Assembly (NCBI GenBank): GCA_963831105.1
Contig: CAWHOS010000009.1
Coordinates: 124,001-188,000, forward strand
Origin: DATFQI01 sp963831105
Lineage (GTDB): Bacteria > Actinomycetota > Thermoleophilia > Solirubrobacterales > Solirubrobacteraceae
Direction of reading: 5' to 3'
DNA length: 64,000 bases
Within the stretch, counting starts at the first letter, position 1. Each line of letters opens with the position of its first letter. Shown in pieces: positions 1 through 7,882 of this stretch. The notes under the pieces were generated by a model. The model was not told the DNA's origin, did no database searches, and saw only the letters and a program-made list of their open reading frames with translations. The position numbers and the translations under genes are program-made.

Positions 1-81
1 GCCCTCCTCGCCGAGCATGCGGGCGATGGCGAGGCCGATCCCGCTGGAGGCTCCGGTGACGATCGCGGCGCGGTTTGGCAT
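1..81 (-). CDS. SDR oxidoreductase, N-terminal fragment
   Basis: This is the first 27 codons of a short-chain dehydrogenase/reductase running off the left edge. It opens MPNRAAIVTG and continues with the glycine-rich Rossmann motif TGASSGIG, which binds NAD(P)H. The ATG is the complement of CAT at 79-81, and a TAGGTT hexamer lies 6 nt upstream. The substrate cannot be judged because the catalytic Tyr-Lys region is outside the window. Confidence 0.85.
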   Translation of the reverse strand, partial: MPNRAAIVTGASSGIGLAIARMLGEEG

Positions 82-87
82 GGCCGG

Positions 88-97
88 AACCTACACT
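88..97. promoter_or_regulatory. divergent -10 hexamers
   Basis: Minus-strand TAGGTT (88-93) ends 6 nt before the SDR start, and plus-strand TACACT (92-97) ends 8 nt before the ATG at 106. The two hexamers overlap by two bases. The spacing fits leaderless transcription in both directions, which is inferred from position only. Confidence 0.45.
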
Positions 98-105
98 GAG
101 TCGCG

Positions 106-1343
106 ATGACGCGCGCCCCGCTGACGATCATGGCCGTGCTGGCGGCGCTGCTGCTGGGGCGTGTGGTGGCTGACCGACGGCTCGGCGGAGGAGCCCGCGC
201 CGGAGGCACGCGCGGCGCCGGTCTCCGTGATCGCCAAGCGCGTCGAGGCGCTGCGCGGGCTGCGCTTCGACACGCTGCCCGAGCCCGGTGGACGGTGACG
301 CCGGAGCAGGCGCGGCGCGAGGGGCTGGAGGACCTCGACCGCTCCTACCCCGAGGCGCGCCGGCGCGCGGACGAGCAGGTGCTCAAGCTGCTCGGGCTGA
401 TCGACCCCGCGGTCGACCTGCGCGACGTGTCGGCCTCGGTGTTCTCCGAGGGCGTGGCGGGCTACTACGACCCGCGCACGAAGCGGATGCGGACCGTGCG
501 CGGCGCCGCGACCGGCACGCGCGTGCTGGCCGAGATGGTGCTCGCCCACGAGCTCACGCACGCGCTCGAGGACCAGCGCTTCGGGCTCGACCTCGAGGGC
601 GAGGGCGGCAGCGACGACGCGGCGCTGGCGCGGCTCGCGCTGGTCGAGGGCACCGCGTCCGAGCTGATGTACGCGCTACGCGCGGCGCCACTTCACGCCG
701 GAGGAGACGCTCGGCGGCGTGCTCGGCAGCGCGTTCGCGCGACGACCGGCTCGCTGCCCGGCTTCCTGCAGGCGCAGCTCGTGTTCCCCTACACGGGCGG
801 CGCAGGCGTTCGTCGCCGCGCTGCGCGAGCGGGCCGGCGGGCGCTGGACGCTCGTGGACCTCGCCGAGCGCACGCGGCCGCCCGCGTCGACGGAGCAGGT
901 CATGCACCCGGAGAAGTGGGTGCGGGTCGAGCCGCCGCTGCCGGTGCGGATCGGCGCCGGGGCGGCGCTGGGCGACGGCTGGAGCCGGGCCGCGTCCGGC
1001 GTGCTCGGCGAGTTCCAGACGCGCGAGCTGCTGGCCCGGGCGGGCGGCGGCGGCTCGGCCGACGCCGCGGCGGGCTGGGGCGGGGACCGCTACGAGCTGT
1101 GGCGCGCGCGGGCGCGGCGACTGCGCGGCGCCTGCCGGAGCGACGCCGCGCTGGTGATGCGCTGGCGCTGGGACACGCCGCCGACCTGCGCGAGTTCGCC
1201 AGCGCAAGCTGCGCCAGTGGGTGCGCGACGGGCTCGGCGCCCAGCCGAGGGCGGCGAGGTGGCCGTGGCCGTCGCGGGGCGGCGCGGTGACGCTGGCGAT
1301 GGCGCCGTCGGCGGCGCTCGCGCGGCGCCTCGCCAGGTCCTGA
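106..1343 (+). pseudogene. exported HEXXH zincin-like protein, frame-broken
   Basis: The start gives a hydrophobic leader (MTRAPLTIMAVLAALLLG), then the frame slips near 160 and returns near 290. The middle reads continuously and carries LAHELTHALEDQRFG, an HEXXH zinc-protease motif, followed by a conserved LVEGTASELMY segment that could supply the third ligand. The frame changes again near 680, 740 and 800 and several times after 1120. The most convincing end is the TGA at 1341-1343 after LARRLARS. With the slips repaired this is one secreted or membrane-anchored protein of about 410 residues with no family I can name. The many slips with intact text between them look like sequence errors, but genuine decay cannot be excluded. 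Confidence 0.6.
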
Positions 1344-1386
1344 AACTGCGGCTGGGTAGGGAGGTCGGGAGGCCGGCGCCGCGGCA

Positions 1387-1489
1387 TTTCCGCGCAGTTC
1401 CGCGCTGCACCAGATCGAGTGTGCGGAAAGTACGGGTAACCGAGACTTTCCGCACAGTCGATTCTCCGGTGCGCGCTACTGAGCGGAAA
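1387..1489. repeat. cluster of five TTTCCGCnCA motifs
   Basis: The motif occurs at 1387-1396 (+), 1397-1406 (+, GTTCCGCGCT, directly abutting), 1420-1429 (-), 1447-1456 (+) and 1480-1489 (-). The third and fourth copies form a perfect 12-bp inverted repeat, TGTGCGGAAAGT (1420-1431) and ACTTTCCGCACA (1445-1456), with a 13-nt spacer. The cluster lies in a 244-nt gap between two plus-strand genes and could be a multi-site operator. No protein partner is evident. Confidence 0.55.
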
Positions 1490-1587
1490 CGGCCGGCTCA
1501 CCCACTTCCTCACCCAGAGCCGTTGACGTCCGCCACGCACCACGCCCCCGGCTCAAGTCGAGACCACCACGAGCCGATCCGGAGAAC

Positions 1588-1791
1588 ATGCGCTCGTTCC
1601 TCCGCCGCCTCGCCAAGCCCTCCTGCTCCTCCTGCCGCGTCGCTCGAGCTCCTACGCCGTCGCGTGCGCCGGCTGCGGCGTCGACATGGGCCCCAAGCGC
1701 GGCGTCCGCCGCGACGCGGCGCTGGTGTGGCTGCTCGGCGGCGCGGTCGCTCGGCTGCCTGACGATGCTGGCGCTCGCGCCGCAGCCGTAG
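1588..1791 (+). pseudogene. small zinc-ribbon membrane protein, frame-broken
   Basis: From the ATG the text reads MRSFLRRLAKPSCSSC, giving a first CxxC pair. After a slip near 1645 the next frame gives SSYAVACAGCGVDMGPKRG, a second CxxC pair, then a basic stretch and a hydrophobic run (ALVWLLGGAV). A further slip returns to the first frame and ends LGCLTMLALAPQP plus TAG. Repaired, this is a protein of about 67 residues with a four-cysteine zinc ribbon and one C-terminal membrane segment. The function is unknown; the reconstruction rests on the paired CxxC motifs. Confidence 0.4.
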
Positions 1792-1794
1792 CGG

Positions 1795-3363
1795 CTAGAC
1801 CCGCGCCTCGATCAGGCGCGGCCCCGGCTCCGCGAGCGCCTCGCGCAGCGCGGCGACGAACCCCTGCGCGTCCTCGGCGCGGCGGCCGGGCACGCCCATG
1901 CTCTCCGCCATGCGCGACGAAGTCGAGGTCGGGGCGGCCGATGCCGAACAGCGCGTCGGCGGCGGGGCCGCGCTCGGTCGCGCCCACGCGCGAGAGCTCG
2001 AAGTCGAGGATCGCGTAGGAGCGGTTGGCGAGGATCACGGTGGTGACGTCAGGCCCTCGCGCGCCTGGGTCCACAGCGACTGGATCGTGTACATCGCCGA
2101 GCCGTCGCCCTCCAGGCACAGCACGGGCCGGTCCGGGCAGGCGACCGCGGCGCCGGTGGCGGCCGGGAGGCCCTGGCCGATCGCGCCGCCGGTGAGCGTG
2201 AGCCAGTCGTGCGGCGCGGCGCCCGCCGTGGCGGCCACGATCGGCGCCGACGGCGGTGACCGACTCGTCGACGACGATCGCGCCCTCGGGCAGCAGCCGC
2301 GGCGAGCGCGGCGCCGATCGCCGCCGGCGTCGAGGGCGCCGTCGGGCAGCTCGGGGCGCGGCACGTCCTGCGACGGGCGCGTCCGCGCGCGGCGCCGAGC
2401 GCGTCCGCCAGCGCCTCGAGCGCGGCGGCGACGTCCTCGCGCGGGCCGGCGAGCACGCTCGACGGCGGTCGCGGGGTCGGCGAGCCGGCTCGGGCGGCCC
2501 GGGTAGGCGAAGAACGCCACGGGCGCCTGCGTGCCGCAGACGACGAGGTGCGCGAGCCCCGCGAGCGCCTCGGTGGCCATCTCGGTCAGGTAGGGGAGCG
2601 GCTCGCGCGCGCGGGATCCCGGCGCCGCGCTCCAGCCGGGCCGGGAACGTGTCGTGGATCAGCCGCGCGCCGGTGGCCGCGGCGATCCGGGCCGCGGCGC
2701 GCAGCGCCGGGCCGCGGGTGGCCGGCGCCGCCGAGCAGCAGCGCGGCTGGCGCCGTCCGAGCGCAGCGCGCGCGCGGCGGCCTCGACCGCGGCCTCCGGC
2801 ACGGTCGGCCGCCGGCGTGGGCAGCGAGCGGCCGGACGGGACCGGCGCTCGCCTCCCAGCCGGCGTCGGCGGGCACGACGAGCGTCGCGATCCCGCCGCC
2901 GTGGCTGCGGGCCGCGCCGACCGCGGCGGCGGCGTCCGTGGCGGCGCTGCGCGCGTCGCGCGGCGCTCGCGAACCAGTGCGAGACCGGCCGCGCGACCGA
3001 GGCGATGTCGCTCGCCAGCGGCGCGCCGAGCGGGGCGTGCGCCACCGCGTGGTCGCCGACGACGTTGACCATCGGCGTGCGCGCCTTGTAGGCGTTGTGG
3101 AGGTTCGCGAACGCGTTCCCGAGCCCCGGCCCGAGGTGCAGCAGCGTCGCGGCCGGGCTCCCGGCCATCCGGCCGTAGCCGTCGGCCGCGCCGGAGGCGA
3201 CGCCCTCGAACAGCGCGAGCACCGGCCGCACCTCGGGCACCCGGTCCAGCGCGGCGACGAGGTGCATCTCCGAGGTGCCCGGGTTGGCGAAGCAGGCGCG
3301 CACCCCGCCGGCCGAGAGCGTCCGCAGCACGCTCTCGGCTCCCGTCATCGCTTCCGCGTCCAT
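1795..3363 (-). pseudogene. acetolactate-synthase-like ThDP enzyme, frame-broken
   Basis: The N-terminus (from ATG at 3363) has NPGTSEMHLVAALDRVP, then GVASGAADGYGRMAG and HLGPGLGNAFANLHNA, typical of the pyrimidine-binding domain of acetolactate synthase / benzoylformate decarboxylase relatives. The C-terminal domain carries GGAIGQGLPAATGAA and the thiamine-diphosphate motif GDGSAMYTIQ, ending 25 residues later in LANRSY. The middle domain is readable only by switching frames at least six times. Repaired length is about 520 residues, normal for the family. The NPGTSE variant suggests the acetolactate synthase large subunit-like branch rather than true IlvB; the substrate is unknown. The adjacent genes do not encode branched-chain amino acid synthesis. 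Confidence 0.7.
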
Positions 3364-3375
3364 CGGCCGCGGATC

Positions 3376-3781
3376 CTACGCGCGGCGCAGCCCCGCGTAC
3401 TGCAGCGCGGCGAGTCCGGCCACGCCGGCGGCCTGCAGCGCGATCACGACCTGGCCGGCGGTGGTGGGGGAGAACCAGTCGGCGGCGAGCAGCAGCGCGC
3501 TGTCGAGCGCCCACAGGACGTTGGCGGCGATCGACGCCGATCACGGCGCCGCGGTGCGGCGACTCCTGGGCGGCCAGGCGGGCGACGAAGGCCGCGAACG
3601 CGAGCAGGAACGCCCCGATCCCGGCGAGGAACGCGCCCGGCACGCCGAGCACGCCGTCGAGCAGCCAGAACAGGGCGAGGTAGGCGACGGCGTTGGCGGC
3701 GGTGATGGCCGCGTCGAGCCGCAGCGCGAAGCGCAGCAGCCCGGCGTCGGCGGTGTGGATGGTGGCGGTGTGTGCGGTCAT
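3376..3781 (-). CDS. small 4-TM membrane protein, one frameshift
   Basis: From ATG at 3781 the protein starts MTAHTATIHTADAG and has hydrophobic segments around AITAANAVAYLALFWLL and FLAGIGAFLLAFAAFVA. A one-base slip near 3540 is needed to continue into ASIAANVLWALDSALLL and VVIALQAAGVAGLAAL, ending GLRRA at the stop complement 3376-3378. Repaired it is about 134 residues with four membrane helices. It lies 35 nt downstream of an XRE regulator on the same strand, and a TACC-n5-GGTA palindrome sits 36 nt before its start. It is probably a target of that regulator. The function is unknown. Confidence 0.6.
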
Positions 3782-3816
3782 GGGCACACCGTGCCACCGG
3801 CAGGGAAGCGTGTCGA

Positions 3817-3831
3817 TTACCTCTTGGGTAA
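3817..3831. promoter_or_regulatory. TTACC-n5-GGTAA operator-like palindrome
   Basis: This is a 15-bp inverted repeat overlapping the XRE gene's stop codon, 36 nt upstream of the 4-TM gene start (3781). Its core TACC-n5-GGTA is identical in plan and position to the palindrome before the XRE gene itself (4655-4667). The two together suggest recognition by the XRE protein. Confidence 0.5.
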
Positions 3832-4617
3832 AGATTCGTGGAGGAAGGCCGCCGTGTCGCCGTCGGCCGGGAAGAACGCCTCGATCGAGAGCTCCGCGAC
3901 GGTGACGTCCACCGCCGTCCCGAACGTGGCCACCGTGCTGAAGAACGTCAGCTCGCGCTCGCCGTGGCGGAGCACGAGCGGCACCGCGATCGCGCCGTGT
4001 GGCGGCCGCGGCGGGGCCGCGTCGCGCGGCCGCGGGTACGCCTCGACCTCCGCGAGCAGCTCGGCCAGCCGGCCATCGGCCGTGGCGGCGACCTCGCGGC
4101 GCAGGCGGTCGAGCAGGTGCCCGCGCCACTCCGCGAGGTTGACGATCCGCGGCGCCATGCCGTCCGGGTGCAGGCTCACCCGCAGGACGTTGGCCGGCGG
4201 TTCGAGCAGGTGCGGCGCGACGCCCTCGAGGAACAGGGAGACGTTGCGGTTGGCGGCGACGAGGTTCCACCAGCGGTCCACGACCGCGGCGGGGAAGGGC
4301 TCGTGGCCCGTGAGCACCTGGGCGACCGCGCGCCGGACGGGCTCCATCTCGGGCGCCTCGAGCGGCCGCTCCTCGTAGGCCGGCGCGAACCCCGCCGCCA
4401 GCAGCAGCCGGTTGCGGTCGCGCAGCGGCACCTCGAGCTCCTCGCACAGCCGCAGCACCATGTCGCGGCTCGGCCGCGAGCGGCCCGTCTCGAGGAAGCT
4501 CAGGTGCCGCGCCGAGACCCCGGCCTCGAGCGCGAGGTCGAGCTGGCTCATCCGGCGCCGCGTGCGCCAGTCCCGCAGCAGCTCGCCCAGCGGTGCCCGA
4601 TCGGCGGTGGCGGTCAT
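3817..4617 (-). CDS. XRE-family regulator with MmyB-like ligand domain
   Basis: The 266-aa protein has an N-terminal HTH (about residues 10-65) with MSQLDLALEAGVSARHLSFLETGRSRPSRDMV, the classic XRE pattern. It is followed by the MmyB-like domain, with AFPAAVVDRWWNLVAAN-type text (here PFPAAVVDRWWNLVAANRN near residue 110) and the late LTFFSTVATFGTAVDVTVAEL block. This family is thought to sense a hydrophobic small molecule through a PAS-like pocket. The ATG at 4617 is supported by a TACCGT hexamer at 4625-4630 and a palindrome just upstream. The gene precedes a 4-TM protein on the same strand and probably controls it and itself. Confidence 0.88.
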   Translation of the reverse strand: MTATADRAPLGELLRDWRTRRRMSQLDLALEAGVSARHLSFLETGRSRPSRDMVLRLCEELEVPLRDRNRLLLAAGFAPAYEERPLEAPEMEPVRRAVAQVLTGHEPFPAAVVDRWWNLVAANRNVSLFLEGVAPHLLEPPANVLRVSLHPDGMAPRIVNLAEWRGHLLDRLRREVAATADGRLAELLAEVEAYPRPRDAAPPRPPHGAIAVPLVLRHGERELTFFSTVATFGTAVDVTVAELSIEAFFPADGDTAAFLHESLPKR

Positions 4618-4624
4618 GCACGGG

Positions 4625-4667
4625 ACGGTACCGGCCGCACGGACGGATTGCGCCTACCTGTCAGGTA
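4625..4667 (-). promoter_or_regulatory. XRE gene promoter and operator
   Basis: Reading the minus strand, a 13-bp perfect palindrome TACCTG-T-CAGGTA (4655-4667) lies where the -35 region would be. A -10-like TACCGT (4625-4630) follows and ends 7 nt before the XRE ATG. Binding there would block polymerase, so negative autoregulation is the simplest reading. This is inference from layout. Confidence 0.5.
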
Positions 4668-4757
4668 AGAGCGACGATGACTTCCATGAGCGCGCGCCGC
4701 ACGCATGACGCTTGTATCAGGCCGGAATAGATCGGGCTCCTAGGAGTTGATGCACTC

Positions 4758-5165
4758 ATGATCACGACTTCACGCCAACTCCCGCGGAGCCGGCTCGACC
4801 GCGACGACGCCGCGCTCGCGGAGCGCTTCCGCGCCCTCGACGAGCCGCGCCGCCGCCGGCTCGCCTGCGCCCTGGTGCGCGAGGCGCTCGCCGAGCTCAC
4901 CGTCACGCTCCCGCCGGTCGTCCTCGGCCTGCTCGGCACGGCCGGCATCGCCACGCCCGCCCAGCTCGCCGACCTCGATCGCCGCGCCGCCAGCACGGGC
5001 GGCCCGCCCCTCGAGGACGACTTCCGCCGCTCGCGCATCATCGCCGCCGCCCGCTTCGCGCTCTCCCCGCAGCCCCGCGCCGCCGAGGAGGCCGTCCACG
5101 AGGCGCTGCGCGCCCGCGCCTCCTTCACGGCCGCGGTCGAGGATCTCCGCCGCCGCGTCGACTGA
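4758..5165 (+). CDS. conserved small protein, paralogue of 7476-7865
   Basis: This 135-aa soluble, Arg/Ala-rich, mostly helical protein belongs to no family I recognise. It shares several blocks with the protein at 7476-7865: AERFRALDE, PPVVLGLLGT, GIATPAQLADLDRRAASTG and AARFALSPQPRAAEEAVHEAL. There are no catalytic motifs or membrane segments. An AGGAG (4742-4746) sits 11 nt before the ATG, part of the palindrome CTCCTAGGAG (4737-4746). The paralogues flank a tRNA, an ABC exporter and a GNAT gene. The repeated helical blocks could suit a protein-protein adaptor, but that is a guess. Confidence 0.75.
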   Translation: MITTSRQLPRSRLDRDDAALAERFRALDEPRRRRLACALVREALAELTVTLPPVVLGLLGTAGIATPAQLADLDRRAASTGGPPLEDDFRRSRIIAAARFALSPQPRAAEEAVHEALRARASFTAAVEDLRRRVD

Positions 5166-5187
5166 CGGCGTTAGCCTCCGCGCCTAC

Positions 5188-5260
5188 GGGCCGGTAGCTC
5201 AGCGGTCAGAGCAGCGGACTCATAATCCGTCGCGCGGTGGTTCGAATCCACCCCGGCCCA
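5188..5260 (+). tRNA. tRNA with CAU anticodon, probably Ile2
   Basis: The 73-nt cloverleaf has acceptor stem GGGCCGG/CCGGCCC, D-stem GCTC/GAGC, anticodon stem GCGGA/TCCGT with loop CTCATAA (anticodon CAT at 5221-5223), and T-arm GGTGG-TTCGAAT-CCACC. The discriminator is A and no CCA is encoded. A CAU tRNA can be elongator Met or the lysidine-modified Ile2. The C4-G69 and C5-G68 pairs are those TilS favours in Escherichia coli Ile2, and the GAGCAG D-stem edge also resembles Ile2. Elongator Met remains possible. It converges with the ABC permease only 1 nt away. Confidence 0.93.
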
Positions 5261-5261
5261 C

Positions 5262-6011
5262 TCAGCTCGTGACGTCGCGCCGGCGCATCGCCAGCGTCCC
5301 GGCGATCACGAACGCCGCGGTGTAGGCGACCAGCAGCGCCCCGCCGGCAGCCTGGGAGAGGACGTCGCCGGTCGTCGCGGACTCGATGTTGCTGAGCGCG
5401 TTGGTCACGCCGTTGAGGCCGTACTTCTGCACCCAGTCGCCGACCGTGGGGATGATCGTCAGCAGGTTCTCGACCAGCAGCGTCCACCCGAGCGCGCCGA
5501 CGATGGCGCCGACCTGGTTGCGCACCAGCGCGCCGAGCCCGACGCCGAGGGCGGCCCACAGCGTGGTGGCGAGCACGAGCCCGACGACGACCTTCGTGAT
5601 CTCATCGCTCGTCAGGCCGGTGTCGATGTCGCGCGAGGACAGGCCGATGAGCACGATCGCGGTCGTGAGGCCGACCGCGAGGACGCCGAGGATCAGTCCG
5701 GCGAGCGCGTGCGCGGCCAGCTTGGCCATCACGAGCCGCACGCGGTCCGGCGCGACGATCAGCGTGGGGGTGACCGTCCCGTGGCGGAACTCGGTCGTGA
5801 CCGCGAGGACGCCGAGGATCAGCGCGAAGACCTGCGCGAACCCGGCGATCCCGAGCAGGTCGACGGTCATGACCTCGTCCTGCTCGAAGTCGGCGGTGAG
5901 GGTGGCGATCAGCCCGATCAGCACGACCAGCCCGACCACGGAGGCGATCAGGGCCACGGCGGTGCGGGTGCTGCGCAGCTTGAGCAGCTCGGAGGAGATC
6001 AGGCGCGTCAT
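5262..6011 (-). CDS. ABC-2 type transporter permease
   Basis: This 249-aa membrane protein starts MTRLISSELLKLRSTRTAVAL, the usual opening of ABC-2 permeases, followed by about six hydrophobic segments. The text after the first helix, FAQVFALILGVLAVTTEFRHGTV, contains the family's TTEFRHGT motif. It forms the membrane channel of an exporter powered by the ATPase at 6008-6907, whose stop codon it overlaps by 4 nt. The substrate is unknown; relatives export drugs, peptides or lipids. Its 3' end lies against the convergent tRNA with no visible terminator. Confidence 0.9.
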   Translation of the reverse strand: MTRLISSELLKLRSTRTAVALIASVVGLVVLIGLIATLTADFEQDEVMTVDLLGIAGFAQVFALILGVLAVTTEFRHGTVTPTLIVAPDRVRLVMAKLAAHALAGLILGVLAVGLTTAIVLIGLSSRDIDTGLTSDEITKVVVGLVLATTLWAALGVGLGALVRNQVGAIVGALGWTLLVENLLTIIPTVGDWVQKYGLNGVTNALSNIESATTGDVLSQAAGGALLVAYTAAFVIAGTLAMRRRDVTS

Positions 6012-6907
6012 CCGACCGTCCCCGGCTCGCCCGTGAGCTGGAAGAAGATCTCCTCGAGCGAGGAGGCGATCGGCGAGAGCTCGGCGATCACGAGGCGGTG
6101 CTCGGCGACGAGACGCCCGATGTCCTCGCCGGCGCGGTCGTGGACGACGATCGCGCCGTCGCCCGCGTCGTCCACCGCGGCGCCGTCGCCGCGCAGCAGC
6201 TCCGCGAGCCGGCCCGCGTCGGGCCCCGCGACCCGCATCCCGCCCGCGCTGGTGGCCAGCAGCTCCTTCAGCGGCGCCTGCGCGACCGAGCGCCCGCGCG
6301 CGATCACCACGACCTCGTCGGCGGTCTGCGCCACCTCCGCGAGCACGTGGCTGGAGACCAGCACGGCGCGGCCCTCCGCCGCCATCGAGCGCAAGAAGTC
6401 GCGCAGCCAGCGGATGCCCTGGGGATCCAGGCCGTTGGCCGGCTCGTCGAGCACGAGCACGCGGGGGTCGCCGAGCAGGGCGGCCGCGAGGCCGAGCCGC
6501 TGGCGCATGCCGAGCGAGTAGCCGCCCGCGCGCCGGTCGGCCGCGCCCGCGAGGTCGACGAGCTTGAGCAGCTCGTCCACGCGCGAGGTCGGGACTCCCG
6601 ACGCGCGCGCCAGCATCCGGAGGTGGTTGCGGCCGCTGCGGCCGGGATGCAGCATGCCGCCGTCGAGGACGGCGCCGACCGTGTGCGCGGGGTCCTCCAG
6701 GTCGCCGAAGGCGCGGCCCTCCACGGTGGCCGTGCCCTCCGTGGGGCGGATCAGCCCGAGCAGCGCCCGCAGCGTGGTGGTCTTGCCCGCGCCGTTGGGG
6801 CCGAGGAAGCCGACCAGCCGCCCGGGATCGACCTTGAAACTGAGGTCGTCGACGGCGATCGTGTCGCCGTAGCGCTTGGTCAGACGGTCGATGTCGATCG
6901 CTGACAC
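6008..6907 (-). CDS. ABC transporter ATP-binding protein
   Basis: This 299-aa DRA-type ATPase has Walker A GPNGAGKTT at residues 36-44, signature YSLGMRQRLGLA, and Walker B RVLVLDEPANGLDPQG. The H-loop is in SSHVLAEVAQ. A C-terminal domain of about 80 residues after the core is typical of ATPases that partner ABC-2 permeases. The start is GTG at 6907, with a CATACT hexamer 7 nt upstream overlapping the divergent GNAT start. It overlaps its permease by 4 nt, so the two are translationally coupled. Confidence 0.93.
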   Translation of the reverse strand: MSAIDIDRLTKRYGDTIAVDDLSFKVDPGRLVGFLGPNGAGKTTTLRALLGLIRPTEGTATVEGRAFGDLEDPAHTVGAVLDGGMLHPGRSGRNHLRMLARASGVPTSRVDELLKLVDLAGAADRRAGGYSLGMRQRLGLAAALLGDPRVLVLDEPANGLDPQGIRWLRDFLRSMAAEGRAVLVSSHVLAEVAQTADEVVVIARGRSVAQAPLKELLATSAGGMRVAGPDAGRLAELLRGDGAAVDDAGDGAIVVHDRAGEDIGRLVAEHRLVIAELSPIASSLEEIFFQLTGEPGTVG

Positions 6908-6917
6908 GCTCGTCAGT

Positions 6918-7442
6918 ATGAGCCTTCGACCCGACGCCTTGGAGCTCCGCCGCGCCGTCCCCGCGGATGCGGAGGCGCTCGCGCGCGGCGCGGTCGAGGG
7001 CGTCGCCGACTACGTGGCCTTCGCGCCGCGGGGCTGGGCGCCGCCCGAGCTCGGAGCCGAGCTCGCGTACACGCGCGCGCTGCTCGCCGATCCCGACTAC
7101 CACTGCGTCGTGGCGGAGGCCGGCGGGGCGGTGGTCGGGCAGGTCACCGTGGTGCCGGCGGCGAAGGCGGCGCGGCCCGTCGAAGAGCCGGATCTGGCGC
7201 ACCTGCGCAACCTCTACGTGGATCGCGAGCAGTGGGGGACCGGGGTGGCGCGCGCGCTGATGGAGGCGGCCGTCGAGGACGCGGGCGCGCGCGGGTTCGC
7301 GGCGCTGCGACTGTTCGTGGCCGAGGGGCAGGCCCGTGCCCGGCGCTTCTACGAGCGCGAGGGATGGCGGCCCGCCGGCCCGCCCTTCTTCGACGCGGTG
7401 CCGGGCCTGTCGATGGTCGAGTACCGCCGCGCGACCGGTTGA
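6918..7442 (+). CDS. GNAT family N-acetyltransferase
   Basis: This 174-aa protein transfers an acyl group from CoA to an amine. The core reads LELRRAVPADAEAL (beta 1), VVAEAGGAVVGQVTVVP, then LRNLYVDREQWGTGVARALMEAAVEDAGARG, which covers motif A with the pyrophosphate-binding WGTGVA turn, and ARRFYEREGWRPAG (motif B). I chose ATG at 6918 (MSLRPDALELRR) rather than the upstream in-frame start at 6876, because the earlier codons lie inside the divergent ATPase gene. The acceptor substrate cannot be predicted. Confidence 0.85.
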   Translation: MSLRPDALELRRAVPADAEALARGAVEGVADYVAFAPRGWAPPELGAELAYTRALLADPDYHCVVAEAGGAVVGQVTVVPAAKAARPVEEPDLAHLRNLYVDREQWGTGVARALMEAAVEDAGARGFAALRLFVAEGQARARRFYEREGWRPAGPPFFDAVPGLSMVEYRRATG

Positions 7443-7475
7443 CCCGGGCCCCGCGGCGGGAGGAGAATCGGGCCC

Positions 7476-7865
7476 ATGGGCCGGCTCGACGCCGATGACG
7501 GCGAGCTCGCGGCCCGCTTCCGCTCCCTGGACGAAGCGAGCCGGCGCAGGTTCGCGTGTTCGATGGTCCGCTTCGCGCTGAAGGAGTGCGAGCCGCCGGT
7601 GGCGCTGCCGCCGACGGCTGAGCAGCTGCTCGGCACGGGCGGCGTCGCCACGCCGGCGCAGCTCGCCGAGCTCGACCGCCGCGCCGCGAGCACCGGCGCG
7701 GCGCGCAAGGACGACGCGGTGATGCGCCGCCAGCGGGCCGTGGCGGCCGCCCGCTACGCGCTCTCGCCACAGCCGCGGGCGCCCGAGGAGGCGCTCTACG
7801 AGGCCCTGCACGCGAGCCGGTCGCTGCCCGTCGCGCTCGAAGAGGCCCGCCGTCGCATCCACTGA
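7476..7865 (+). CDS. conserved small protein, paralogue of 4758-5165
   Basis: This 129-aa protein has the same blocks in the same order as the one at 4758-5165: AARFRSLDEASRRRFACSMV, AEQLLGTGGVATPAQL, LDRRAASTG and AARYALSPQPRAPEEALYEAL, ending RRRIH where the paralogue ends RRRVD. A strong GGGAGGAG ribosome site lies about 10 nt upstream of the ATG. It follows the GNAT gene by 33 nt. The family is unknown to me; it looks like a fully helical small domain. The two copies have diverged moderately, so the duplication is not recent. Confidence 0.75.
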   Translation: MGRLDADDGELAARFRSLDEASRRRFACSMVRFALKECEPPVALPPTAEQLLGTGGVATPAQLAELDRRAASTGAARKDDAVMRRQRAVAAARYALSPQPRAPEEALYEALHASRSLPVALEEARRRIH

Positions 7866-7882
7866 CTAGAGTGCGGCGCCGC

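Noticed and set aside
4737..4746. 10-bp palindrome CTCCTAGGAG
   Set aside because: It contains the ribosome binding site of the gene at 4758; a similar AGGAGTCCTA occurs at 30832 without a clear role.
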